Shown here piece after piece: positions 50,974 through 58,993 of a DNA stretch of 64,000 nt (positions within the stretch are counted from its first letter, which is position 1; each line of letters opens with the position of its first letter). Under the pieces are notes generated by a model that did no database searches, had not been told where the DNA came from, and saw only the letters and a program-made list of their open reading frames with translations. The position numbers and the translations under genes are program-made. The stretch is from Bog-532 sp965277615 (GTDB lineage: Bacteria; Actinomycetota; Actinomycetes; Streptosporangiales; Streptosporangiaceae): positions 2,728,001 to 2,792,000 of the forward strand of contig CBDIDG010000006.1 in assembly GCA_965277615.1 (NCBI GenBank). The letters run 5' to 3'.

Positions 50974-52599
50974 GTGGACACTTCATCCGACGGACTTGCC
51001 GCGTGGCGAGCGAGCCACAAGCTTGACTCGGTGCGCCCACGTCCCGGTTTGCTCGGTGAGGACATTGACCCGCTCTATGCCGGCCCGGACGTGGATCCGG
51101 ACATCAGCCTGCCGGGTGAGTATCCCTACACGCGCGGTGTGTACCCGGCCATGTACCGGGACCGGCTGTGGCAGATGCGGCTGTATTCGGGCTTCGGTGA
51201 CGCGGAGAGCACCAACGAGCGCTGGCGGTTCCTGCTTGCGCACGGCAACAACGGGGTCAGCGCCGCGTTCGACCTGCCGACCCAGTGCGGCGTGGACTCC
51301 GACGCCGACGGCGTCGGCCCCGAGGTCGGCCGGGTCGGGGTGGCCATCGACTGCGTCAAGGACTTTGAACGGCTGTTCGCCGGGCTGCCGCCGGACAAGA
51401 TAGCGATCTCGCTCAACGCCCACAGCACCGCGCCGATGATCCTGGCGCTGTGGCTGGTGGCGATGGAGCGCCAGGGCCTGTCCCCTGCGCAGCTGACTGG
51501 CTCGATGACGACCGACGCGCTCAAGGACTACGTGGCCCGGGGCACCTGGATCTACCCGCCGACCCAGGGCATCCGTCTGGTGGGCGACGTGCTCGAATTC
51601 TGCAACCAGGAGATGCCGCGCTTCTATCCCCTGGTCATCCGGGGCCCGGACCTGCGCGACGCGGGTGCCACCGCGATCCAGGAGGTGGGCTTCGCGTTCG
51701 CCAATGCGGTCGCCTATCTCGACTACGCCAAGCAGCGCGGGCTGGACATCGACAAGATCGCGACTCGGCTGTCGGCGCAGTTCTACTACTACGGCGACTT
51801 CCTGCAGGAGGCGGCCAAGACCCGGGCCGCGCGGCGGCTGTGGGCCCGCATGCTCACCGAGCGGTTCGGGGCCAAAAAGAAGGCGTCCACGCTGCTCCGG
51901 GTGACAGCCTCGGTCGGCGGCACCCATTTCCAGGCGGCCGAGCCGGAGGCCAACATCATCCGCGGCACGCTGGGCTGTCTCGGCGCCGTCCTGGGCGGGG
52001 TACAGGGCATGCTGCTGGCCGGCTACGACGAGGCCTACGACATCCCCACCGAGCACACCGCCCGGCTGGCGCTGCGCACCCAGCAGATCGTGGGTTACGA
52101 GTCAGACGCGACCGCCACCGCCGACCCGCTCGGCGGCTCGTACTTCGTCGAAGCGATGACCGACGAGTTCGAGCAGGGCATCCAGTCGATCATCGACGAC
52201 ATCGACGGGCACGGCGGCGCGGTGGCCGCGATCGAGAGCGGCTACATGCAGCAAGAGGTCGCGAACAGCGCCTACCGGCAGGAGCTGGCCGAGAACGACG
52301 GCTCGAAGCCGATCGTGGCGGTGAACATCTTCGCGGGCGAGGAGGGGCAGCCGGAACTGGCCGTGCACGCCCCGGACAGCGAGGTGGTGGGCCGCCAGCG
52401 CGAGCAGCTGGCCGCGCTGCGCCAGAGCCGCGACGAGGACGAGACCCAGCGCCGGCTTAACCGGCTGCGCCAGGGAGCGGAGGGTTCGGACAACTTGATC
52501 CCGCTGATGATGGACTGCGCCCGGGCCGACGCCACCTTGGGCGAGATGGTCAACGCGCTCAAGGACGTGTTCGGTGTGTTCGTGGAGCCGGTGGCATGA
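50974..52599 (+). CDS. B12-dependent acyl-CoA mutase large subunit, atypical active site
   Basis: 541 residues from GTG 50974, which has GAGGAGG 5 nt upstream; the frame stays open to ATG 50920. TIM-barrel of the methylmalonyl-CoA mutase family (GEYPYTRGVYPAMY; GFGDAESTNERW; VSAAFDLPTQCG; DPLGGSYFVEAMT). Size and a separate B12 subunit match isobutyryl- and 2-hydroxyisobutyryl-CoA mutases. At key positions it has Tyr71 (MCM Tyr89) and Arg189 (MCM Arg207), as in MCM, and Ala98 at the HCM Asp117 position. But Thr179 replaces Gln197 and Asp226 replaces the near-invariant His244. It should rearrange the carbon skeleton of an acyl-CoA through adenosylcobalamin, but the substrate is likely none of those known. 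Confidence 0.85.
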   Translation: MDTSSDGLAAWRASHKLDSVRPRPGLLGEDIDPLYAGPDVDPDISLPGEYPYTRGVYPAMYRDRLWQMRLYSGFGDAESTNERWRFLLAHGNNGVSAAFDLPTQCGVDSDADGVGPEVGRVGVAIDCVKDFERLFAGLPPDKIAISLNAHSTAPMILALWLVAMERQGLSPAQLTGSMTTDALKDYVARGTWIYPPTQGIRLVGDVLEFCNQEMPRFYPLVIRGPDLRDAGATAIQEVGFAFANAVAYLDYAKQRGLDIDKIATRLSAQFYYYGDFLQEAAKTRAARRLWARMLTERFGAKKKASTLLRVTASVGGTHFQAAEPEANIIRGTLGCLGAVLGGVQGMLLAGYDEAYDIPTEHTARLALRTQQIVGYESDATATADPLGGSYFVEAMTDEFEQGIQSIIDDIDGHGGAVAAIESGYMQQEVANSAYRQELAENDGSKPIVAVNIFAGEEGQPELAVHAPDSEVVGRQREQLAALRQSRDEDETQRRLNRLRQGAEGSDNLIPLMMDCARADATLGEMVNALKDVFGVFVEPVA

Positions 52600-53039
52600 A
52601 CACCGCGACTTCCCTGGACCAGGCCGCGGGGCCAACCAGCGACCGGCCGGTGCGGGTGCTGGTGGCCAAGCTCGGGCTGGACGGCCACGACCGCGGCGCC
52701 AAGGTGGTGGCCCGCGCCCTGCGCGATGCGGGCCTCGAAGTTATCTACAGCGGACTGCGCCGCACGCCCCGCGAGGTGGTGGCGATCGCCACCGACGAGG
52801 ACGTCGACGTGGTCGGCCTGTCCATCCTCTCCGGCGCCCACCTCGGCCTGGTCGAGCAGATCTACGCCGAGTTCGACCGGATCGGCGCGGACGTCCGCAA
52901 ACCCGTGGTCGTCGGCGGCACGATCTCCAACCGCGACTGCGCGGTGCTGAAGCAGATGGGGGTGGCCGACGTCTTCCAGGTCCGCACACCCATCGATGAA
53001 CTGGCGCCGCGGGTGCGTAAGGCCGCGGGGGTGTCGTGA
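52596..53039 (+). CDS. B12-binding small subunit of acyl-CoA mutase
   Basis: 147 residues, Rossmann-like cobalamin-binding domain. The base-off/His-on motif is DGHDRG (Asp29, His31, Gly34), followed by GLSILSGAHL and VVVGGTISN, which line the dimethylbenzimidazole pocket. ATGA overlap with the large-subunit gene indicates equal synthesis. It carries adenosylcobalamin for the large subunit, as HcmB and IcmB do. A 15-residue N-terminal extension is unstructured. Confidence 0.9.
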   Translation: MNTATSLDQAAGPTSDRPVRVLVAKLGLDGHDRGAKVVARALRDAGLEVIYSGLRRTPREVVAIATDEDVDVVGLSILSGAHLGLVEQIYAEFDRIGADVRKPVVVGGTISNRDCAVLKQMGVADVFQVRTPIDELAPRVRKAAGVS

Positions 53040-53473
53040 CCACGACGACTGGCCATTTCATCCCCGGGGCAGAGTTCACCGGTGCGTCGCGGACCGTGAC
53101 CGACGCGGAGATCTCGTTCCTGCCCGCCCTCATGGGCGCCATCAGCCCGCTGTTCCACGACGACGTGACCGCGCGCGCGAGCGCGATGGGCGGCCGGATT
53201 CTGTACGGCCCGGCGCTGCTCGGCATCTCGGTCGCGCTGACCGAGCCACTGCTGCGGGACCGGGTGCGAGGCCTGGTCGAGATCACCTCGGTCAAGTTCC
53301 GCCGCCCAGTGTTCGCTGGTGACACGGTCACGGCCCGGTTCACCGTGCGCGACTGCCAGGCCCGGGACGGCAAACCGGGGATGCTGCTGAACGTCGAAGA
53401 CGAGGTCCGCAACCAAGACGATGAGGTCGTTCTGCGGTTCGCGCGGACGGTGCTGATCGCGCACAACGACTGA
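53036..53473 (+). CDS. MaoC-like hot-dog protein of the mutase operon
   Basis: 145 residues. Hot-dog fold with GAEFTGASRTVTDAEISFLPAL, MGGRILYGPALLGISVAL and VKFRRPVFAGDTVTARFTV. The usual Asp...His hydratase pair is altered: the segment reads GAISPLFHDDVTA, keeping His and Asp but not the Asn. It overlaps the B12 subunit by GTGA. It may hydrate or dehydrate the mutase substrate or product, or act as a thioesterase. A MaoC gene inside a mutase operon is not part of the classic hcm or icm arrangement. Confidence 0.75.
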   Translation: MTTTTGHFIPGAEFTGASRTVTDAEISFLPALMGAISPLFHDDVTARASAMGGRILYGPALLGISVALTEPLLRDRVRGLVEITSVKFRRPVFAGDTVTARFTVRDCQARDGKPGMLLNVEDEVRNQDDEVVLRFARTVLIAHND

Positions 53474-53481
53474 GGGCCACG

Positions 53482-54444
53482 ATGAGCGGCACGGATCCCG
53501 ACAGCGCCCGGCCCGGAGGCGGGACGCCGCGCGTCCAGTTGGCCCGCCTGCTGACCCGGGTGGAGCGCCAGGAGCCTGGCACCGACGCCGCGCTGGCTGA
53601 GCTGCCCGAACCCGAGCCCACTGACTGGGTGATCGGTGTAACCGGATCACCCGGTGTGGGTAAGTCGACGCTGGTGAGCGCGCTGGTCACGGCCTATCGC
53701 GCCGAGGGCTACCGGGTGGCCGTGCTGGCCGTCGACCCGTCCAGCCCGTTCAGCGGCGGAGCCTTGCTCGGAGACCGGCTGCGGATGACCGAGCACATCG
53801 GGGATGACGGCGTGTTCATCCGGTCGCTGGCCAGCCGGGGACAACTGGGCGGGCTGGCGGCGGCGGTGCCGCTGGCGATCCGCGCCTGCCTGGCGCACGG
53901 CTACCCGCGGGTCATCGTTGAGACAGTCGGTGTCGGCCAGGGTGAGATCGACGTGGCCCGTTCCACCGACACCACCGTGCTGGTCACCGCGCCGGGGCTG
54001 GGCGACTCGGTGCAGGCCAGCAAGGCCGGCGTGCTGGAGATAGCCGACGTGCTGGTGGTCAACAAGGCCGACCACGAGGGAGCCAAGGACACCGAACGGG
54101 ACCTGGTGGCGATGGTCCGGCTGGGCGCCATCCCGGCCGGAGGCTGGCGGGTACCGGTCGTGCTCACGCAGAGCACTTCCGGCACAGGCATCGACGAGAC
54201 CATGCGTGCCGTCGAGCAGCATCGAAGCTTCATGATCGAAAAAGGGCAGGTCGAGGGCCGCCGGGCGAGCCGCCGTCTGGACGAGTGGCGGTCACTGTGC
54301 GAGCGGCAGGCTCACACCCGGCTGGCCGCAGAATACGAGTCCGCGGCTGGACGCGACCTGGCCAGCCAGGTAGCCGGCGGTCAGCTCACTGCAGCCGCCG
54401 CGGCGGCCGCGCTGACCGGCCGGCTGTTCGTCCCCCGCGACTAG
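53482..54444 (+). CDS. MeaB/ArgK-family GTPase chaperone for the mutase
   Basis: 320 residues, SIMIBI-class G3E GTPase. Walker A is VTGSPGVGKST (about 53-63), the switch/base region includes VDPSSPFSGGALLGDRLRM, the catalytic switch IVETVGVGQGE, and the guanine motif VVNKAD. MeaB proteins load adenosylcobalamin and protect and reactivate B12-dependent mutases. The GTGA/8-bp-spaced operon with both mutase subunits identifies the client. Compare MeaH beside HcmAB. Confidence 0.9.
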   Translation: MSGTDPDSARPGGGTPRVQLARLLTRVERQEPGTDAALAELPEPEPTDWVIGVTGSPGVGKSTLVSALVTAYRAEGYRVAVLAVDPSSPFSGGALLGDRLRMTEHIGDDGVFIRSLASRGQLGGLAAAVPLAIRACLAHGYPRVIVETVGVGQGEIDVARSTDTTVLVTAPGLGDSVQASKAGVLEIADVLVVNKADHEGAKDTERDLVAMVRLGAIPAGGWRVPVVLTQSTSGTGIDETMRAVEQHRSFMIEKGQVEGRRASRRLDEWRSLCERQAHTRLAAEYESAAGRDLASQVAGGQLTAAAAAAALTGRLFVPRD

Positions 54445-54456
54445 AAAAGGAACGCC

Positions 54457-56088
54457 ATGTCCGCAGCGTCATCAGCAGTACCGGCCACGGTCTGGGATCT
54501 CCTCCTGTGGTGCGCGGAGCGGTCCCCGGACGCGATCGCGGTCACGGACGAAAATACCGGCGAGTCGGTGACCTATGGGCACTTGCGCGACCGGGCGGCC
54601 CGGCTCAGCACCGGTCTGGCCGAGCTGGGTGTGCAGCGAGGTGACCGGCTGGCCATGTGGCTCCCGAACAGCGTCGAATGGGTAGCGCTGGCCTTCGCCG
54701 CCGGACGGCTCGGCGTGCTCGCGGTGCCGCTCAACCCCCGCTACAAGGTGCACGAGGTGAGCCACCTGCTCGGGGTAGCGCAGGCTCGCGCCCTGGTGTT
54801 CGCGCCCGGCTTTCACGACATCGACTTCGGCACGATGGTCGACAACGCGCTTGACGAGCCAGCGGCCGCGGTGATCGACACGATCGTCACCGTGGGCGAA
54901 CCGGGCGCGTGGGCGAACCGGCACGGCAAGCAGGTGGTCGACTACGCCGAGCTCTCGGCGGCGGCCGAGCCGTCCGGTGCGGCGACCGGCCAGCCGCAGG
55001 ACCCGTTCCTGGTGTTCGGCACCTCCGGCACCACGTCGTTCCCCAAACTGGCCCAGCACGATCAGCAATCGGTCGCCCGGCACGCCGTTGAGGCCGCCAC
55101 CGCGCTCGGCTACGGCTCCGATGAGGTCACGCTGTGCTTCCTGCCGTTCTGCGGGGCGTACGGCTTCATCGTGCTGTCCAGCCTGCTCGCCGCCTGCGGG
55201 CGGGCCGTGATCATGCCCGTCTACCAGCGTGACCGGGCGCTGGAGGTGATGGCACGGGAAGGGGTCACCGGCTTCTTCGCGCTGGAATCGGTGGTGCGGG
55301 CCCTGCTCGACGCGCCGGGCCTCGATCGGGGCGCGCTCCAGGCCTGGAACAAGGGTGGCATCGCCGGCGTCAGCGCCGAAACCGTGGTCGAGCGGGCCGA
55401 GCGCGAGCTCGGAGTCCGCCTCACCAACCTGTACGGCTCGTCCGAGCTCTTCGCCATGATGGCCTGCTGGGACCTGTCCGATCCGGTCGCGGTGCGCGCG
55501 GTCGCGGGCGGGCGGCTGATGGGCGATGACATGCACGTCCGCGCGGTGGACCCCGCGAACGGGACGACGCTGGCAGACGGGGAGTCGGGCGAGCTCGAGT
55601 TTTCCGGTTACAACGTCACCTGCGGGTATCTGGCCAACCCGGCGGCCGACGCCAAGGCCTTCGCCGAAGACGGTTGGTACCGCACCGGCGACTGGGGCTG
55701 CACCCTGGAGAACGGCCGGGCCGTGCACTACGAGGCGCGGCTGGCCGACACGTTGCGGCTACACGGTTACCTGGTCAACCCAACCGAGATTGAGAACCTG
55801 ATCGTCGAGCAGGGACTGGTGTCAGAGGTCCAGGTGGTCGGGGTGCCGAACGCCGCCACGGGCGAGGAGCAGGCGGTGGCGTTCGTCATCGCCGAGCCCG
55901 ACGACTCCCTCGAGGACCGGATCCGCGGGTACTGCCGCGATCAGGCGGCGAGCTGGAAGGTCCCCGACGCGGTGATCGCGTTGGCGGCGTTCCCGATGAC
56001 CCCGGGCGCCAACGGCGACAAGGTCCAGAAGGGGGCGCTGCGCGAGTTCGGCGCCAAGCACCTCGCCGAACGCGGTCTTCTCGGCTAG
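54457..56088 (+). CDS. AMP-forming acyl-CoA ligase 3
   Basis: 543 residues, ANL superfamily. The P-loop is variant (LVFGTSGTTSFPKLAQH), and NLYGSSELFAM, YRTGDWGCTLENG and GANGDKVQKGALREF follow, with the C-terminal catalytic Lys region retained. AAAAGGAACG precedes the ATG. Last gene of the mutase operon, as the 2-hydroxyisobutyrate CoA ligase (hcl) is found with hcmAB. It probably makes the mutase substrate CoA ester or an upstream one. Confidence 0.86.
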   Translation: MSAASSAVPATVWDLLLWCAERSPDAIAVTDENTGESVTYGHLRDRAARLSTGLAELGVQRGDRLAMWLPNSVEWVALAFAAGRLGVLAVPLNPRYKVHEVSHLLGVAQARALVFAPGFHDIDFGTMVDNALDEPAAAVIDTIVTVGEPGAWANRHGKQVVDYAELSAAAEPSGAATGQPQDPFLVFGTSGTTSFPKLAQHDQQSVARHAVEAATALGYGSDEVTLCFLPFCGAYGFIVLSSLLAACGRAVIMPVYQRDRALEVMAREGVTGFFALESVVRALLDAPGLDRGALQAWNKGGIAGVSAETVVERAERELGVRLTNLYGSSELFAMMACWDLSDPVAVRAVAGGRLMGDDMHVRAVDPANGTTLADGESGELEFSGYNVTCGYLANPAADAKAFAEDGWYRTGDWGCTLENGRAVHYEARLADTLRLHGYLVNPTEIENLIVEQGLVSEVQVVGVPNAATGEEQAVAFVIAEPDDSLEDRIRGYCRDQAASWKVPDAVIALAAFPMTPGANGDKVQKGALREFGAKHLAERGLLG

Positions 56089-56668
56089 ACGGACGCTACG
56101 CAGAGCCCGGAGCCGGTCGGCGCGGACGGCGACGTCAATGTCTGGCTGGATCGCCGGGATCTTGGTCATCGCCTCGGCGTCCGGTGCCTGTGAGTCAGAG
56201 CGGCCTGATCATCGCCGACACTTGGGCTGAGGGAGAGAGTCCGGTGCGCCAGCCGCGGCAGGCGGAGGTGCTGCCGTACATCTTGCCCGCGGTATCCAAT
56301 GCGGAAGATGCCCTTCGGCTAAGGCAGAGACACCACCCCGCTTGACGAAGTCGACGACACCCTGAGCGACGAGTCCAGCATCAGATTAGTGCCGTCGGCC
56401 GCTCCGACGAGGAACCACCGCTCGACGAGGTCGGCGGTGTGCTCGGGCAATGCGAATTCGAACCGCAGGCATCTTCCGTGTCACGGAAGCGGTCATCGTC
56501 TGACACCGGGGCACCGCCGACTGGCACTGGGGATATATGCAGGTCAGTGGATTCCTGGTGCGCCGATCGTGGTCCCGTCCTGGGGTCAATCCAGCGCCAA
56601 AATTGGCACTTAGTCACTTAGATTGTCACTTGGACTGAGAAGTTACATTCGAAAAATCTCAATGAAGT
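56089..56668. other. Right inner end of the island, no recognisable gene
   Basis: The integrase gene expected beside the right attachment site is absent. A 51-codon GTG frame (56190-56345, VSQSGLIIADTWAEGESPVR...) has no recognised motif. Positions 56452-56492 look like the decayed 3' half of a tRNA: TTCGAAT T-loop and a CTTCC/GGAAG stem with a GAC anticodon on the minus strand, as in tRNA-Val. Arm-like repeats follow at 56602-56633. Confidence 0.45.
56602..56633 (+). repeat. Candidate integrase arm-type repeats, right inner end
   Basis: Three tandem variants of the same word (TTGGCACTTAG, TCACTTAG, TTGTCACTTGG) about 36-67 bp inside the right core. The last is identical to the first left-end copy (TGTCACTTGG at 681-690). 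The symmetrical placement around the core suggests attP arms. Confidence 0.5.
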
Positions 56669-56714
56669 GTGGAGCTATGGGGATTCGAACCCCAGACCTC
56701 TTCCATGCCATGGA
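56669..56714. repeat. attR: attR: right copy of 46-bp repeat, within tRNA-Ala
   Basis: Identical to 531-576. The boundary is sharp: the base after 56714 continues the tRNA (AGCGCG), whereas the left copy continues CGCCTG. Integration therefore reconstituted a complete tRNA at this end. Confidence 0.85.
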
Positions 56715-56742
56715 AGCGCGCTACCAACTGCGCCATAGCCCC
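56671..56742 (-). tRNA. tRNA-Ala(GGC)
   Basis: 72 nt without an encoded CCA. The acceptor stem GGGGCTA pairs with TAGCTCC with one G-T pair. The D arm reads GCGCAGTTGGTAGCGC. The anticodon stem CTTCC/GGAAG encloses loop ATGGCAT with anticodon GGC preceded by the invariant T33. The T arm is CTGGGGTTCGAATCCCCAT. All arms fold without mismatch, so it is functional. It is the integration site of the island: its 3' 44 nt are duplicated at 533-576. Confidence 0.97.
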
Positions 56743-56792
56743 TTGCGGTACCGGTAGAGCTTAACGCATCTCCGGAGCACCCGTACCCGTGG

Positions 56793-58802
56793 TCAGCGAC
56801 GCTGGGCGGGCCAGTCGCGCTCGGTGGGGTTGGTGCGCTGATCCTCGGCGCGTTGGCGCAGGCTGGGAGAACGGGGCGGGGTGGGACCGGGCGGCCCGAG
56901 GGCGTTGAAGTAGCGGCGGCTGGGGGTGCTCCACAGCAGGATGATGGCGATCAGGCCGACGGCCCATTCAATCAGGCCGAACGCGGCGGACAGCCGGGTG
57001 GTCTCGCCCTGGGAGATGAGGTGGATCCCGCCCACGGTGGCGACCACGAACACGATCGTGGACAGGGTGCGGGCCCGATGTTCGCCCCGGCGGGTGAGAC
57101 GGGCCATCCACAGCCACAGCAGGGCACCGATACCGCCCAGGAGAACCAGGGTGACTACGGCCGCACCGATCGAGGCGCTGACGTAACTCTGGCTGGCGTT
57201 CGGGTTCTGCTGCTCGATGAGCGTCCGGAGCGAGTGCAGCGTGCCCAGGCCGGCCAGCAGGCCCAGCACCGCCACGCCGGCCCCGCCGTACATGAACTTC
57301 GCCGCGTTGGCGACAGTGGTCGGGATGGGCAGCCGCCCGGGGGCGGAGTAGGCGCGCGGGCCGGTGGGAACGCCGTTGCGGCCGCGCGGGGCAGTGCTGC
57401 CGGGCGCGGGTCGAGAGCCGGTCGGCGTTCCACCTGTGCTCGCGCCACCGGGGACTCGGCTCGGCGGTGGGATCCCTGGGCCGCGGGAGTTTGTTGATCC
57501 GCCGGAGTTTTTATAGACGCCAGAGGTTCCTGAGGCGCGGGGGTTGGTCGAGTTGCCCGGGGTGCGCGGGTTAGCTGGGGCGCCTGAGTTGCGGGAGGTG
57601 CCCGGGGCGCTTGAGCTGCTTGGGGCGCTTGGGGTGCCAGGGGTACCTGGGGTGCCGAGAGCGCCGGGGGCGCCGGGAATGCCTTGGGTGGCTGGTTTGC
57701 CGGGCGTGATGAGACCGCGACGGGCGGCGGCCGGCTTGCCCTTGCCCTTGCTCCTGGCCGGCTGGGGGCGGGCCCATTCCGGGGGAACGACCCCGGCCGG
57801 GTCGGCCGACCGCTGGGCCGCAGGCGGCGGAGCGGCGGGCGGCGGAGACGATCGGGCGGCGGCCAGCCCGGGCGCGGGTGAGGCGGACGGCGATGGCGAC
57901 GGCGACGGCGCGCCCAGCTGGGGCTCGGCCACCGTGCCCAGCTGGGCCGGGGTGGACAGGGTGGGCCACCAGGACTCGGCGAAGTCGCCCAGGTTGCCTT
58001 CGGCCAGCGTGCGGCAGGTCTCGATGATCTGGGTCGGGTCGGGGCGCGCGGCCGGGTCCTTGGCCAGACAGCTTGCGATCAGGTCACGGATGGGACCCGT
58101 GCAGCCGGTGAGGTTGGGTTCCTGATTCAGGACCCGGTGCATCAGGGCCGCGGGGTTGCCCTCACCGAACGGAACCCGGCCGAGCAGGGTGAACGCCGCC
58201 ACCGACCCCAGGGCGAACACGTCCACCGCTGGGGTGGCCGTGGTGCCGCGGATCTGTTCGGGCGCCATGAACTGGGGTGAGCCGACCCGGATGCCGCTGC
58301 CGGTCACGCTGGTGGCCTCGGCGGCGCGGGCGATGCCGAAGTCGATGACGCGCGGGCCGTCCGGGGCCAGCAGCACGTTGGACGGCTTGAGATCACGGTG
58401 GACCACGCCGGCCGCGTGGATGGCCTGCAGGGCCTCGGCCACGCCCGCCACCAGCCGGATCACGGTCTCGGCCGGCATCGGGCCATGGTCGGCGACGGCG
58501 CGCTGGAGCGAGGGACCGGGGACGTAGGCGGTGATCAGGAACGGTGGGGTGGCATCAGGGTCGGCGCTGAGCAGCTCGGCGGTGTACAGGCCGCGGACCC
58601 GCTGAGCCGCCGCGATCTCCTGCCGGAACCGGGTACGGAAATCCGGGTCGTCGCCCAGCTCAGGGCGGACAACCTTGATCGCGACGCGGCGCCCGCCCGG
58701 CGTAGATGCCAGGTAGACGCGCCCCATCCCCCCTGCCCCCAGCCGAGCCCGCAGCCGGTAGCCGCCGATCTCAGCCGGGTCGTCACTGCTCAGAGGCTCC
58801 AT
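56793..58802 (-). CDS. Membrane Ser/Thr protein kinase
   Basis: 669 residues from ATG 58802 (start MEPLSSDDPAEIGGYRLRAR). Hanks-type kinase domain (about 13-280): LGAGGMGRVYLA, catalytic Lys in VAIKVV, HRDLKPSNVLL, DFGIA, APEQ. A long Pro/Ser/Gly-rich linker (about 290-480) with GTPGTPG-like repeats follows, then four hydrophobic segments near the C-terminus (about 490-630). No PASTA or other extracellular sensor domain is visible. First gene on the chromosome side of the tRNA, 50 bp beyond it. Targets are unknown. Confidence 0.9.
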   Translation of the reverse strand: MEPLSSDDPAEIGGYRLRARLGAGGMGRVYLASTPGGRRVAIKVVRPELGDDPDFRTRFRQEIAAAQRVRGLYTAELLSADPDATPPFLITAYVPGPSLQRAVADHGPMPAETVIRLVAGVAEALQAIHAAGVVHRDLKPSNVLLAPDGPRVIDFGIARAAEATSVTGSGIRVGSPQFMAPEQIRGTTATPAVDVFALGSVAAFTLLGRVPFGEGNPAALMHRVLNQEPNLTGCTGPIRDLIASCLAKDPAARPDPTQIIETCRTLAEGNLGDFAESWWPTLSTPAQLGTVAEPQLGAPSPSPSPSASPAPGLAAARSSPPPAAPPPAAQRSADPAGVVPPEWARPQPARSKGKGKPAAARRGLITPGKPATQGIPGAPGALGTPGTPGTPSAPSSSSAPGTSRNSGAPANPRTPGNSTNPRASGTSGVYKNSGGSTNSRGPGIPPPSRVPGGASTGGTPTGSRPAPGSTAPRGRNGVPTGPRAYSAPGRLPIPTTVANAAKFMYGGAGVAVLGLLAGLGTLHSLRTLIEQQNPNASQSYVSASIGAAVVTLVLLGGIGALLWLWMARLTRRGEHRARTLSTIVFVVATVGGIHLISQGETTRLSAAFGLIEWAVGLIAIILLWSTPSRRYFNALGPPGPTPPRSPSLRQRAEDQRTNPTERDWPAQRR

Positions 58803-58993
58803 AGCCGCCGCCAGCTCCCTCGCGCCAACTCTTACCTTCCACTCTGACACAAACGATTCGGTCGCTAACACCATCAGGCCGCATCAGGCCGCATCAAGGC
58901 CACAAAAGCGCCGATTCGAGCTGGTCACAGGGTGGGCACCGAGAACGGCCGCATCGATAATGACGGAGAAGGACGTGCCGAGGGAGGAGATCG

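Noticed and set aside
50974..52599. Naming the mutase as 2-hydroxyisobutyryl-CoA mutase (HcmA)
   Set aside because: Operon layout fits, but the diagnostic Ile90/Asp117 residues are Tyr and Ala here, and two further active-site residues differ from all known types.
57540..57720. Short repeats in the kinase gene as a CRISPR or DNA repeat array
   Set aside because: They encode a low-complexity Gly/Thr/Pro/Ser linker in frame; no spacers or conserved direct repeats. No CRISPR array was seen anywhere in the window.
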